Shown: positions 43,788-53,176 of the stretch, piece after piece | Numbering within the stretch: position 1 is the stretch's first letter | Layout: each line of letters opens with the position of its first letter | Made by a program: the position numbers and the translations under genes | The notes under the pieces: model-generated | Seen by the model: the letters and a program-made list of their open reading frames with translations, nothing else | Told to the model about the DNA's origin: nothing | Databases searched by the model: none | Assembly: GCA_022561775.1 (NCBI GenBank) | Contig: JADFQO010000004.1 | Coordinates: forward strand, 55,292-119,291 | DNA from: Myxococcales bacterium | GTDB taxonomy: Bacteria > Myxococcota_A > UBA9160 > SMWR01 | Direction: 5' to 3' | DNA: 64,000 bases

Positions 43788-45782
43788 GTGTCGACGCGGC
43801 GTTGCTCGATCTGGTGGACGATTGTGCTCATCGCGGCCTGCTGCGGCGCCTGCAGAGCGGAAACCCAAGAGCGGCGTACGGACGAACGCGTGCTGCCCGC
43901 AGAATCCGCGGACCCGAATGGCACAGAGACCTATCCGCCGGGTGCGATACCCGAAATCGTCGAAGGCCTGCGGGCAAGCCTGGCGGCCACACCCCACCCC
44001 TCGGATGGCGGTGGGCGCGCCTGGCTCGAGCAGCTGCCGGGCGACCCCGAGTTCGCGATCGCCGGAGCACCCGGGCGATTCAGGTTGATCTACGAGGTCG
44101 GGCCAGAGGGAATCGCGGTCGGCGGCATGATCTATTTCCAGGTTTCGCCGTTCTGGTATTGGAGCACACCCCAGATCGAAGAGCCGGATCTAGAGGGCTA
44201 CACGACGTTGACGGCGAACGACGAGGACATTCAACTCGACGTCGCCACGCTCGACGAGCAACTTCTCGGCCTGCGCGTCGCTGGGCGGGCCCTGCGGGCC
44301 GGAGATCAGATCAAGCTGGTGTACGGCGCCGGACCCGCGCGCGCAATCGCGGACGCTCTCGCAGAAAAGAATTCCCGCTTCTGGTTCGCGGTAGATGGCG
44401 ATGGCGATGGTTTTCGCGTCTTCCTGGAGGATTCGCCGGGTATCGATGTCCTGTCAGCTCCTGCCAGTCAGTTCCGAATTACTCTACCAAGTGTTTCGCG
44501 ACCTGGAAAACCGTTTCGGATCACCATCGCGGCATTGGATCCCACCGCAAACACGGGGTATCCGTTCGAAGGCAGGGTTGCGCTCACCAGCACGCCGGCG
44601 GAGTTCGAACTCGAGCTGGCAGAACCCGTGATATTCGTCGCATCCGATCGGGGGAGGAAGACCTTCGAGGCGATTGTCCGGAAGCCCGGGGTCCTACGGG
44701 TGAGCGCGGAGTCGGAAGACGGGCTCGTGGGTCAGAGCAATCCCATGCTCGTCTCTTCAGACGGACAAAACGTCTTCTGGGGCGACCTTCACGGCCATAC
44801 GAGCCTGTCCGACGGAACGGGTACCGTGGAGGATTACTTCATCTACGCGCGCGATGTATCCGCCCTTGACGTGGTCGCGATCACGGACCACGACCACTGG
44901 GGCATGTTGCAGCTCGACAGGCATCCCGAGTTCTGGGAGGAGACCAAGGCCCAGACGCGTCGCTTCCACCAACCCGGTCGTTTTGTCACGCTGCTCGGCT
45001 ACGAGTGGACAAACTGGATCCACGGACATCGGCACGTTCTCTATTTTGAAGACGAGGGAGAAATCTACAGCTCGATTTCTCTCGACTACGAAACGCCGAC
45101 ACAACTTTGGGATGCCCTGCGCGGAAAGCGCGCGCTCACCTTCGCCCATCACTCCGCGGGCGGAGTGATACCGACAAACTGGGAGATCCCACCTGATCCG
45201 ATACTCGAACCGTTGACCGAGATCGTCTCCGTTCACGGCAGCAGTGAAGCGCCCGACTCACCGGTTCCGATCTACGATCCGGTGCCTGGAAACTTCGTGA
45301 GAGATGCCCTCGACCGCGGCTATCGATTCGGATTTGTGGGCAGCGGTGATAGTCACGATGGTCATCCCGGGCTCGCCCACCTCGTCATGGAAAGCGGTGG
45401 ACTCGCGGCGATCATCACCGACGTACTGACACGCGAGTCGGTGCTCGCGGCACTGCGTGCGCGCCGCGTCTACGCCACCAATGGGCCGCGGATCCTGTTG
45501 CGCACCGCCCTCGACAGTTATCCCATGGGTGCGTTGATCCCGAAGCCCGAAGGGGGGAGCTACCAGGGCGAACTCTCCGTTCGGGTCATCGCGGAAACAC
45601 CCCTGGAACGCGTCGACCTGATCCGAAGCGGAAAGCTGGTCCACTCCATAGCGATCGACGGATTACTCGAGGTCACACTGCGTCGGGAAATCAAAGATCT
45701 GGTTTCGGGCGAATACCTCTACGTGCGGGCCGTGCAGGAAGACCTCGGCGCCGCATGGTCGAGCCCGATCTACGTCGAGTGA
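43788..45782 (+). CDS. DUF3604/PHP-like lipoprotein
   Basis: 664 residues from GTG 43788, preceded by GGGAGA; longer frames lack a signal. The N-terminus is a lipoprotein signal (IWWTIVLIAACCGACRAE). After a beta-rich region, the C-terminal third carries the PHP-type metal motifs: FWGDLHGHTSLSDGTG, VVAITDHDHWGML and GFVGSGDSHDG. This matches DUF3604 proteins, which contain a PHP-like metal-dependent phosphoesterase fold. The natural substrate is unknown. The gene ends four bases before the convergent HEAT-like gene. Confidence 0.8.
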   Translation: MSTRRCSIWWTIVLIAACCGACRAETQERRTDERVLPAESADPNGTETYPPGAIPEIVEGLRASLAATPHPSDGGGRAWLEQLPGDPEFAIAGAPGRFRLIYEVGPEGIAVGGMIYFQVSPFWYWSTPQIEEPDLEGYTTLTANDEDIQLDVATLDEQLLGLRVAGRALRAGDQIKLVYGAGPARAIADALAEKNSRFWFAVDGDGDGFRVFLEDSPGIDVLSAPASQFRITLPSVSRPGKPFRITIAALDPTANTGYPFEGRVALTSTPAEFELELAEPVIFVASDRGRKTFEAIVRKPGVLRVSAESEDGLVGQSNPMLVSSDGQNVFWGDLHGHTSLSDGTGTVEDYFIYARDVSALDVVAITDHDHWGMLQLDRHPEFWEETKAQTRRFHQPGRFVTLLGYEWTNWIHGHRHVLYFEDEGEIYSSISLDYETPTQLWDALRGKRALTFAHHSAGGVIPTNWEIPPDPILEPLTEIVSVHGSSEAPDSPVPIYDPVPGNFVRDALDRGYRFGFVGSGDSHDGHPGLAHLVMESGGLAAIITDVLTRESVLAALRARRVYATNGPRILLRTALDSYPMGALIPKPEGGSYQGELSVRVIAETPLERVDLIRSGKLVHSIAIDGLLEVTLRREIKDLVSGEYLYVRAVQEDLGAAWSSPIYVE

Positions 45783-45786
45783 TCGA

Positions 45787-46155
45787 CTACGTGTGTGCCT
45801 CGTGATCGGGTGGCTCGTCATCGGGAAGGTCGAACTCCCAGGCCAGAAAGGTCATCAAATCTTCGGCCGCGGATCGAGCCTGCTCGCGCACGTAGTCACT
45901 CCCATCGTAAAGGCTCGTGTCGACGAGCCTCTTGACGCGATGTGCGTCGAGGCAACCAAAGCGGCGCGCGAGGTGCCCGAAGCCGAGCATCGCATTGCCC
46001 CGAACCATCGCGTTGCGGTGGCGCGCGAGTCGCGCACAACAGTTCTCCGCGAGCTTGCGATCGTCACTCTCGGCCGCGAATTCGAGAATCCAGTCCATCA
46101 ACTCCAGCGGATCATCCCGCTCGAGCGCAGCCTCCGCAGCCTCACTCAACTCCAA
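45787..46155 (-). CDS. Small HEAT-repeat-like protein
   Basis: 122 residues, entirely helical in character. Two or three helix pairs resemble HEAT-like repeats, for example CCARLARHRNAMVRGNAMLG and LYDGSDYVREQARSAAEDLM. The acidic tail ends DLPDDEPPDHEAHT. Function unknown; such proteins usually act as protein-protein scaffolds. A tandem repeat lies in the 161 bp between it and asnS, and the two genes run in the same direction. Confidence 0.6.
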   Translation of the reverse strand: MELSEAAEAALERDDPLELMDWILEFAAESDDRKLAENCCARLARHRNAMVRGNAMLGFGHLARRFGCLDAHRVKRLVDTSLYDGSDYVREQARSAAEDLMTFLAWEFDLPDDEPPDHEAHT

Positions 46156-46192
46156 AACCCCCTATCGCTCAAGAAAATGACCCTTCTAACCC

Positions 46193-46316
46193 GACCCGGC
46201 CAACTGGGCCCCCGCCAAGGAAGCTTTCTCCCGAGAAAACAGCCCTTCCTGAGACGACCCGGCCAACTGGGCCCCCGCCAGTGAAGCTTTCTCCCAAGAA
46301 AACGGCCCTGCGCGGG
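46193..46316. repeat. 63-bp tandem repeat, two copies plus a degenerate third
   Basis: Copy 1 starts at 46193 and copy 2 at 46256. Both begin GACCCGGCCAACTGGGCCCC and contain GAAGCTTTCTCCC, with a few mismatches. A degenerate piece (46167-46192) upstream retains the AGAAAA-x-CCCTT portion. Read on the minus strand it encodes a repeated peptide with the core EKASLAGAQLAGS, in a frame different from asnS. No gene is clearly supported. Confidence 0.8.
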
Positions 46317-47726
46317 CTAGAACTCCGCCGACCCCGGAACGCGCGGAAACGGAATCACGTCTCGGATATTCGCCATGCCCGTCATGAATTGAACGACGCG
46401 CTCGAAACCCAAGCCGAAACCCGAATGAGGTGCCGTCCCGTAACGGCGCAAATCCAGATACCACCAATACGCGGATTCATCGAGTCCCTGATCGACCATG
46501 CGGCGCCTGAGCCGATCCAACCGGTGCTCGCGCTGGGAGCCGCCGATGATTTCGCCGACCTTGGGAACCAGAACGTCCATCGCGCGAACGGTTCGCTCAT
46601 CGTCGTTGAGGTACATGTAGAAGGCCTTGATCGCCGAGGGGTAGTCGGTGACGACGATCGGCTTGCCGATGTGCTTTTCGGTCAGGAAGCGCTCGTGCTC
46701 ACTCTGGAGATCCGCGCCCCACTTCACCGGAAACTCGAAGGTCTCACCGCTGCGCTCGAGGATTCCGATCGCGTCGGTGTAGGTGATCCGCTCGAAGGGC
46801 GTCTCGATGATGTGATTCAACGTCTCGAGCACCGTCTGGTCGATGCGCTCGTTGAAAAACGCCATGTCGTCGGGGCAACGATCCAGAACACGCGAGAACA
46901 CGTGCTTCAAGAAGGCCTCCGCGAGATCCACGTTGCCGTCGAGTTCGCAGAACGCCATCTCGGGCTCGATCATCCAGAACTCCGCGAGATGCCGACTCGT
47001 GTTGGAGTTCTCGGCTCGGAAGGTGGGGCCAAACGTGTAGACGTTGGTGAGGGCGAGCGCGGCAATTTCCGCCTCGAGTTGCCCTGAAACCGTGAGGAAG
47101 GTCTCACGCCCGAAAAAATCCCGCTTGAAATCGACAGACCCACCGTCATCACGTGGAGGGTCACCGGCGTCCAACGTCGAGACGCGAAACATCTGGCCAG
47201 CGCCCTCGGCATTAGATGACGTGATGATCGGCGTGTGCAGCAGCACGAAGCCGCGCTCTTGAAAGAAATCGTGAATTGCCACCGCGGCGGCGTTGCGGAC
47301 GCGTAACACCGCTCCGAGGGTATTCGTGCGCGGTCGCAGATGCGCAAGGGTGCGCAGGAACTCGAAGGAATGCCGCTTCTTCTGCAGCGGATAGTCTTCG
47401 GCGACCGCACCGACCACCTCGATGTGCCGGGCCTGCAACTCGAACCGCTGACCCTTCCCGGGCGAATCGACGAGTGTACCGGTTACCGCCACCGCACAAC
47501 CGGTCTGGAGATGGCGCAGTTCCGCTTCGAAGTTCTCGAGTTCGGGTGAAGCGACGACCTGAAGGCCCGAAAAACACGAGCCATCGCTGACCTCGAGAAA
47601 CGAGACTCCCTTCGAGTGGCGCGCGCTGCGCACCCAGCCGCGCAGCGTAACCACCCCGCCCGCGGGTTCCCGCGCGAGGATTTCTCGAACGGATTGGCTG
47701 TTGGTGGTCCCGAAATTTTCGCTCAC
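46317..47726 (-). CDS. asnS: Asparaginyl-tRNA synthetase
   Basis: 469 residues, normal for bacterial AsnS. The N-terminal OB-fold anticodon-binding domain reads [20 protein letters not shown]. The class II catalytic core has motif 2-like [20 protein letters not shown] and motif 3 [20 protein letters not shown] with the [12 protein letters not shown] ending typical of AsnS. It charges tRNA-Asn directly, so at least in part Asn-tRNA formation does not need the amidotransferase route. It is followed by the 63-bp tandem repeat. Confidence 0.96.
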   Translation of the reverse strand: MSENFGTTNSQSVREILAREPAGGVVTLRGWVRSARHSKGVSFLEVSDGSCFSGLQVVASPELENFEAELRHLQTGCAVAVTGTLVDSPGKGQRFELQARHIEVVGAVAEDYPLQKKRHSFEFLRTLAHLRPRTNTLGAVLRVRNAAAVAIHDFFQERGFVLLHTPIITSSNAEGAGQMFRVSTLDAGDPPRDDGGSVDFKRDFFGRETFLTVSGQLEAEIAALALTNVYTFGPTFRAENSNTSRHLAEFWMIEPEMAFCELDGNVDLAEAFLKHVFSRVLDRCPDDMAFFNERIDQTVLETLNHIIETPFERITYTDAIGILERSGETFEFPVKWGADLQSEHERFLTEKHIGKPIVVTDYPSAIKAFYMYLNDDERTVRAMDVLVPKVGEIIGGSQREHRLDRLRRRMVDQGLDESAYWWYLDLRRYGTAPHSGFGLGFERVVQFMTGMANIRDVIPFPRVPGSAEF

Positions 47727-47793
47727 GGTCTGGGATTCTGATCGCCGTTCGCGCGGTTGTCGAACCCCGCGGCGCAGAAAGTTCGCGGATCTC

Positions 47794-49440
47794 TCAGATC
47801 GGGCACTGGATGTTTCCGAGCCGCTGCGTCAAGAGCGCATTTTCACGGTAGTCGATCGGAATCACCACCAGGCTGGGACCCGCCGCGCAGAACGCCTCCT
47901 CGAGCGTCGAGCGGAGCTCGACACTCTTCTCGACCCGGTACCCGTTCCAACCAAAGGCTCGGGCGAGTACGACGAAATCGGGATTGCCGAAGCTCAGATC
48001 CGTGTGGCGACCGAACTCGTTCTGTTGCTTCCAGGCGATCAGTCCGTACTCGTGATCTTCCCAGATCATCACGACGATATTCGATCCGATCCGCACGGCG
48101 GTCTCCATCTCCTGCACGTTCATCAAGAAACCCGCATCGCCGCAAATCGCCATGATGCGTCGGTCCGCAAGCACACGCTGCGCGGAGATCGCGCCGGGAA
48201 GCGCGAATCCCATCGAACAGAATCCATTCGGGATGAGGCAGGTATTCGGCTCGTGACATTGGTAGTAACGCGCAACCCACATCTTGTGGGCCCCCACATC
48301 GCTCAAGAGAACGTCGTGCGGGCCCATCACCTGACGAGCATCCCAGACCGCCTTCTGAGGCCGGATCAACCCGTTGGTGTCGTCGTCCTTGTGCGCGGCG
48401 AATTCAGCGCCCATGTCGCGTCGCACGGCCTTCTGCTGCCTCGTATCGAAGGAGACCGGATCGGTCGTCGCTCGCTCGTTCAACATCCACAAGGTGTGAG
48501 CGAGGTCCCCGACGACGTCGACCGCCACGCGGTAGTTCTCGTCGACCTCCGCGGCCAGAAAATCGATGTGGACGATCGGTTTGTTGCCCGACTCATTCCA
48601 CAGCCGCGGGTGGTATTCGACCATGTCGTAGCCCAGGCAGATCACGAGGTCTGCCGCGTCGATCGCGCAGGCGACGTGGTCCTTTCCCTGGAGACCGATC
48701 GTGTAGAGACAGTAGTCGGAATCCATGTCCACGCAGCCCTTCGCCATGAAGGTGCTGATCACGCCGATGCCTGTCTTTTCGCAGAACAAGCGAAGCTGTT
48801 TGCTGGCGCGCTTTCGAATCGTTCCGTTGCCGGCGAGTATCACGGGACGCCGCGCAGACTTGATGAGATCCCATGCCTGATCGACGACCTTGTCGGCGGG
48901 AACTGCACGGCGTGTGCGTTGGCTCGGGATCGGGGTCGTCTTCGCGTCGAGCTGTGCGATGTCCTCCGCGAGTTCGATGTGGGCCGCGCCGGGTTTTTCG
49001 GTTGTCGCGATCTTGAATGCCTTTCTGACCATTTCCGGAATGTTGTCGGGATGTAGGACCGCGTGTGCCCACTTCGTCACGGGCTTGAACATGCTCACCA
49101 CGTCCATGTACTGGTGACTTTCTTTGTGCTGGCGCTGGCTGTCCGCCTGACCGGTGAGACAGATCAGCGGAGCGCGATCCATGTTGGCGTCGGCCACGCC
49201 GGTGATCAGGTTCGCGGCGCCCGGGCCCAACGTGCCCAGACAAACACCCGGCTCTCCCGTGAGGCGTCCATAGACTTCCGCCATGAAGGCGGCGCCCTGC
49301 TCGTGACGCGTCAATACGAATTCGATCGGAGAATCCTCGAGCGACATCATGAAGTGGGCGTTCTCTTCTCCGGGTACACCAAATATCTGTGTTACCCCTT
49401 CGCTTTCCAGGCATCTTACGAACAGATCGGACGCCTTCAC
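47794..49440 (-). CDS. Acetolactate-synthase-like ThDP-dependent enzyme
   Basis: 548 residues from GTG 49440, with AGGAGG six bases upstream, which decides the start over a longer in-frame leader. The pyrimidine-binding half has [20 protein letters not shown] and [20 protein letters not shown] with the catalytic glutamate. The ThDP half has [20 protein letters not shown], the GDG-like diphosphate and Mg-binding motif (here GDA), and [14 protein letters not shown]. It probably condenses pyruvate or a related 2-oxo acid. No regulatory small subunit is adjacent, so a catabolic or unconventional role is as likely as branched-chain amino-acid synthesis. Confidence 0.85.
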   Translation of the reverse strand: MKASDLFVRCLESEGVTQIFGVPGEENAHFMMSLEDSPIEFVLTRHEQGAAFMAEVYGRLTGEPGVCLGTLGPGAANLITGVADANMDRAPLICLTGQADSQRQHKESHQYMDVVSMFKPVTKWAHAVLHPDNIPEMVRKAFKIATTEKPGAAHIELAEDIAQLDAKTTPIPSQRTRRAVPADKVVDQAWDLIKSARRPVILAGNGTIRKRASKQLRLFCEKTGIGVISTFMAKGCVDMDSDYCLYTIGLQGKDHVACAIDAADLVICLGYDMVEYHPRLWNESGNKPIVHIDFLAAEVDENYRVAVDVVGDLAHTLWMLNERATTDPVSFDTRQQKAVRRDMGAEFAAHKDDDTNGLIRPQKAVWDARQVMGPHDVLLSDVGAHKMWVARYYQCHEPNTCLIPNGFCSMGFALPGAISAQRVLADRRIMAICGDAGFLMNVQEMETAVRIGSNIVVMIWEDHEYGLIAWKQQNEFGRHTDLSFGNPDFVVLARAFGWNGYRVEKSVELRSTLEEAFCAAGPSLVVIPIDYRENALLTQRLGNIQCPI

Positions 49441-49564
49441 GATGGCCCTCCTGAACCGGTTGACTGGATTATGACGCAGATTGGCCGAGATTGAAGAGGC
49501 CGGAATCACGGCAATCCTTTCGCGACTGCGCGAGCGCTGGTTCGCTGGGAGGCGGCGGCGACGT

Positions 49565-52500
49565 TCAGGTTCGGACGATTTCGTCGGCTTCGAGAAACCA
49601 GAGTTCGAAGCGCGGCGTGTAGGAGAGTTCGAATGCATCCTGAAGCGCATGTCGGTAGACGGCACCTTGTTCCGCGTACCGATCCGCGCGGATCCGGAGC
49701 GCTTCTGGATCCGGCAGTGCGTCCGTCTTGTAGTCGACGACCACCAGCTGGTCGCTGCTGGGGTCCCGATAGACCAGATCGATCATGCCCGCCAGATAAC
49801 CGACAGGGCCCTCTTCGTCGATCGGCGGACTCAGAACCGACAGCTCCCGGGCGATGATTCGAACCGACAAGCCTCGCAACCGCGCGAACAGGCTTCCATT
49901 CACGATGCGGTCCCATAGAAGCTGGCCATCGTTCACCGTCTTGTTCACCTCCCCCGGTGGTGCGTCCTGCGCGAGGTTGCGAGCGAGCACGTCACGCTGT
50001 CGTCCAATCTCGGCGTCGAGATCGTTGTCGAAATCGAACTCTTCGAGCGCCCGGTGAATCGCTGTGCCGATCGCGCGCGCATTCGCACCATTTGCACCTT
50101 GCCTAGACTCTGCGCGATCGCCGAAATCTCCCTCTTCTGGGCCGTCATGGGTAACCGCGGAAGCGGTCGCACTCATCGGCCGAGCCATGCGCTCGATTGC
50201 GCTCGCTCGCAAATCGGCGAGCCTGCGCGATGCATCGGCCACCTCGGATGCCGACGGAAGTTCGGCGCCGTGCGCGCGCGTGCCCGAAGACGCCGCCTCT
50301 TCGCCCGTTTCCAGAACGGGCAGCGACCAGCGCGTCCCGAAGCGATCGACGAAGTCAGAACTTCCCGCTAAAGCAGCACCCGACAACCAACCTGCGAGGC
50401 CCTCGGTCGATTCGATGCGAGGTCGAATCTGCTCTATCGCCTGCCCTCTGCCCGATCGCTGCTGGTGGTCGGACCAGAGGCCGGTGAGTACGAGTCGCTG
50501 CTTGGCGCGCGTCATCGCCACATAGAGCATTCGAACGCGCTCAGCCTCGGAACTCCGCTCTCGCTCCCGCAGCACACAATCCCAGCCGAGCGTCGGCACG
50601 CCGAGCAACCGGTATTCGAATCCGCCAGCGAGTTCCGCGGCTTGGTTGGGCCGCTCGGGTCCGCCCCCAATCCCCTTGTGGAGCTGCATCAGGTAGACGT
50701 GTTCGAATCCGAGGCCCTTCGCGCCGTGGATCGTCAATACCTTCACGGCGTCCGCCATCAAGTCCGCGGGACGACCCTCTTCGGCCACCTTTTCGGAAGC
50801 GACGGCAGCGCGCAACCGGCGCGACAAATCGTGTGGGTCTCGACCGGCCTCCAATTCCAGGCTGATCTCTCGAAAGAAGCGCTCGAGGTTCGCGCAGCGC
50901 CAGGCTCCGAGATGACGAGCGGACTCCGTCGCTTCGAACAACGTTCGCGTTCGCAGCTTCTCGATGAAGACATCCGTGGAATCGCTCGCGAACGACGCAC
51001 GCAACCGGGCGATGTCGGCGACTGCCCAGAGCAGGTTTTCCTCCCATCCTGAGATGCGCTCGATGCCCGGGACATCCGTAGCAACAGCGTCTGCGGCGTC
51101 GCGAATCAAAGTGGCGAGTCCGGCGAGTGTATCGGGCTCGGATGCGTCGAGCCTCGCGAACTGATCGGGAAAGCCGCGAGACCAGAGCGGAATCCACGCC
51201 GCGTCCGGGACACCAACGGCCACCGACCTCAGAAAGCTGATCAACGCGAGCTGGTCGTTCGGGTCGATGACGCATCGGACGAGGCAAGCGGCGTCGATGA
51301 TTTCGCGGCGTCGGTAGTAGTTGCGATCCCCCTCGGCCGCATAGGGAATCCCCGCTTGCCGCAGAGCGGGCAGGTAGATCTCCCAATCACCTCGGCTCCG
51401 AAAGAGCACCCCGATCGACTTCCACGGTACGTCGTGCTGATCGTGCAGTTCGCGCAAATCGCGCGCCAACGCGGAAGCTTCGATCTGCGCGGCTTCAGCC
51501 GCGGTGGTCTCGCGCTGCCCGCTCCCGTCGCCATCCCAACCCGTGGGCAACCAGTACTCGACGGGCCGGAGGCGGCCGCGACAGAATCCTTTCGCGTCCG
51601 AGTGTTCCGGGCAGGCGATCAGCGGCTCGAACGCCGGTTGAACGCCGGGTACCGCCTCCATTATGGGCGCAATCACGCGTTCGACCTCGTCCAACACCTT
51701 CGGAACCGATCGAAAATTGACCGACAGGCGCACGAGTTCACCACCCGATTCGCACACCTCGTCAACGAATGCGCGGTATGCGCCCAGATCGGCCCGGCGC
51801 CAGCTGTAAATGGATTGCTTCGGATCACCGACGATGAAGAGGCCCGGGCGCGCATCTTCAGGACCGTCGAGCGCCAAAGATCGAACGATCTCGCACTGAC
51901 ATTTATCGGTGTCTTGAAACTCATCGACGAGGAGCTGGTCGATTCCCGCGCGAATCCTCGCGGCCACGTCGGGTCGACCGCGGAGCAGCAAACGCACTTC
52001 ACCGAGCAGCGCTGAAAACGTGAGGACGCCTGCCGCCCGAAGACGCGCTTCGGCGGCCGCGAGCGGGGCCTCGAGCGCACGGCGCGCGGCATCGAGCAGA
52101 TCGAGATCGATCGAAATCACGTGGTCGAGGTTCAGCAGGAGCTCACCGACTCTGGCAGAGAGCCGCTCAGCGCGGTCGCCGAGAGCAGCCGCCTCGCCCT
52201 TGTTGAATTTTCCCGTCCGCCACTCTTTGAGGCGCTTGCGAAGGCGATCCGTCAAGCGCTCCCGAAGCTGTTCGACGAATTGCACGAAGCCAGCTCGATC
52301 CGAAGGCGGCTCTTCGTTCAATGTCGCGCGCAATTCGTCGAGTAATTTCGCTGTGTCGGTAGTGACGCTGCCACCGCTCAAAAGATCTCCGCCGGCGATC
52401 GCCGCATAGTTCTCGAGCTGTTCGCGAAGCCGAGCGATCAGCGCAGAGATGCGATCGGGCGTCGCGGGATCCACCCGCAGAGCTTCCGCGGGGAACCCAG

Positions 52501-53176
52501 CATCCAACAGTGCGATCAACGCCTGCTCGATCTCGCGCGGTCCGATACCGCGTGCGGCGAGCGCGAGAAAGCCGGGATCGCCCGGGCTCGCGTAAGCCGA
52601 CTCGAGCGCCACCTCCATCGCCGATCGAACGGCTTGCTCCTGCAGGCGCCCGTCCGCATCGATCTCGAGATTAGGGTGGAGTCGCGCATCGAGAGAATTC
52701 TCGACGAGAAGCCGCCGGCAGTAGGCGTGAATCGTCTGCACGACGAGGTAATCGAGCGAACCGCGCAAGGCTCGTGCGCGCTCGCAGAGTTCGTCGGCGC
52801 TCAGCGTCGGCACGGGATCTTCTAACCATTCAAGAGATTTGCCGTGCTCCACCTCGAGCAGCGCATCGCCGATGCGCTCGCTCATCTCCGCAGCGGCCTT
52901 CTCGGTGAACGTGATCGCGACGACACCCCGGAGCACCTGGGCTGCGATGCGATCGTCGCGATCACCTTCGGCGGTCGACGCCGCGATCGCCTTCGCCCGA
53001 TCCCAGCCGGGTCCGAAACTCCACGCGAGCACCCGTGCGACAAGCGCCGTGGTCTTTCCGGTTCCCGCACCGGCCTCGACCACAACCGGCCGCTCGAATT
53101 CCCGCTGCGCGAGAACTCGCGCCTGCGCATCTTCTTTTCGGAGCCCGTCGGGCAGTGCGATCTCTTCGCGACTCAC
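49565..53176 (-). CDS. addA: AddA-type helicase-nuclease subunit (UvrD/Rep superfamily)
   Basis: 1203 residues with a GTG start overlapping the addB stop by four bases (GTGA). Walker A is VVEAGAGTGKTTALVARVL (Lys41); Walker B is LLVDEFQDTDKCQ, with VGDPKQSIYSWRRADLGAYR as motif III/IV. The late helicase motifs include VKVLTIHGAKGLGFEHVYLM and LYVAMTRAKQRLVLTG. The C-terminal nuclease domain of the PD-(D/E)XK type shows GYLAGMIDLVYRD and LVVVDYKTD. With AddB it resects DNA ends and loads RecA for recombinational repair. Confidence 0.92.
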   Translation of the reverse strand: MSREEIALPDGLRKEDAQARVLAQREFERPVVVEAGAGTGKTTALVARVLAWSFGPGWDRAKAIAASTAEGDRDDRIAAQVLRGVVAITFTEKAAAEMSERIGDALLEVEHGKSLEWLEDPVPTLSADELCERARALRGSLDYLVVQTIHAYCRRLLVENSLDARLHPNLEIDADGRLQEQAVRSAMEVALESAYASPGDPGFLALAARGIGPREIEQALIALLDAGFPAEALRVDPATPDRISALIARLREQLENYAAIAGGDLLSGGSVTTDTAKLLDELRATLNEEPPSDRAGFVQFVEQLRERLTDRLRKRLKEWRTGKFNKGEAAALGDRAERLSARVGELLLNLDHVISIDLDLLDAARRALEAPLAAAEARLRAAGVLTFSALLGEVRLLLRGRPDVAARIRAGIDQLLVDEFQDTDKCQCEIVRSLALDGPEDARPGLFIVGDPKQSIYSWRRADLGAYRAFVDEVCESGGELVRLSVNFRSVPKVLDEVERVIAPIMEAVPGVQPAFEPLIACPEHSDAKGFCRGRLRPVEYWLPTGWDGDGSGQRETTAAEAAQIEASALARDLRELHDQHDVPWKSIGVLFRSRGDWEIYLPALRQAGIPYAAEGDRNYYRRREIIDAACLVRCVIDPNDQLALISFLRSVAVGVPDAAWIPLWSRGFPDQFARLDASEPDTLAGLATLIRDAADAVATDVPGIERISGWEENLLWAVADIARLRASFASDSTDVFIEKLRTRTLFEATESARHLGAWRCANLERFFREISLELEAGRDPHDLSRRLRAAVASEKVAEEGRPADLMADAVKVLTIHGAKGLGFEHVYLMQLHKGIGGGPERPNQAAELAGGFEYRLLGVPTLGWDCVLRERERSSEAERVRMLYVAMTRAKQRLVLTGLWSDHQQRSGRGQAIEQIRPRIESTEGLAGWLSGAALAGSSDFVDRFGTRWSLPVLETGEEAASSGTRAHGAELPSASEVADASRRLADLRASAIERMARPMSATASAVTHDGPEEGDFGDRAESRQGANGANARAIGTAIHRALEEFDFDNDLDAEIGRQRDVLARNLAQDAPPGEVNKTVNDGQLLWDRIVNGSLFARLRGLSVRIIARELSVLSPPIDEEGPVGYLAGMIDLVYRDPSSDQLVVVDYKTDALPDPEALRIRADRYAEQGAVYRHALQDAFELSYTPRFELWFLEADEIVRT

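Noticed and set aside
46193..46316. CRISPR array
   Set aside because: Repeats are contiguous with no unique spacers and number only two to three.
47701..49056. Plus-strand frame of 451 residues
   Set aside because: Antisense shadow of the acetolactate-synthase-like gene; no conserved motif and a composition typical of reverse-frame shadows.
50690..50720. tRNA T-loop-like sequence
   Set aside because: A GTTCGAATCC match lies within the addA coding region, and no acceptor or anticodon arms are formed around it.
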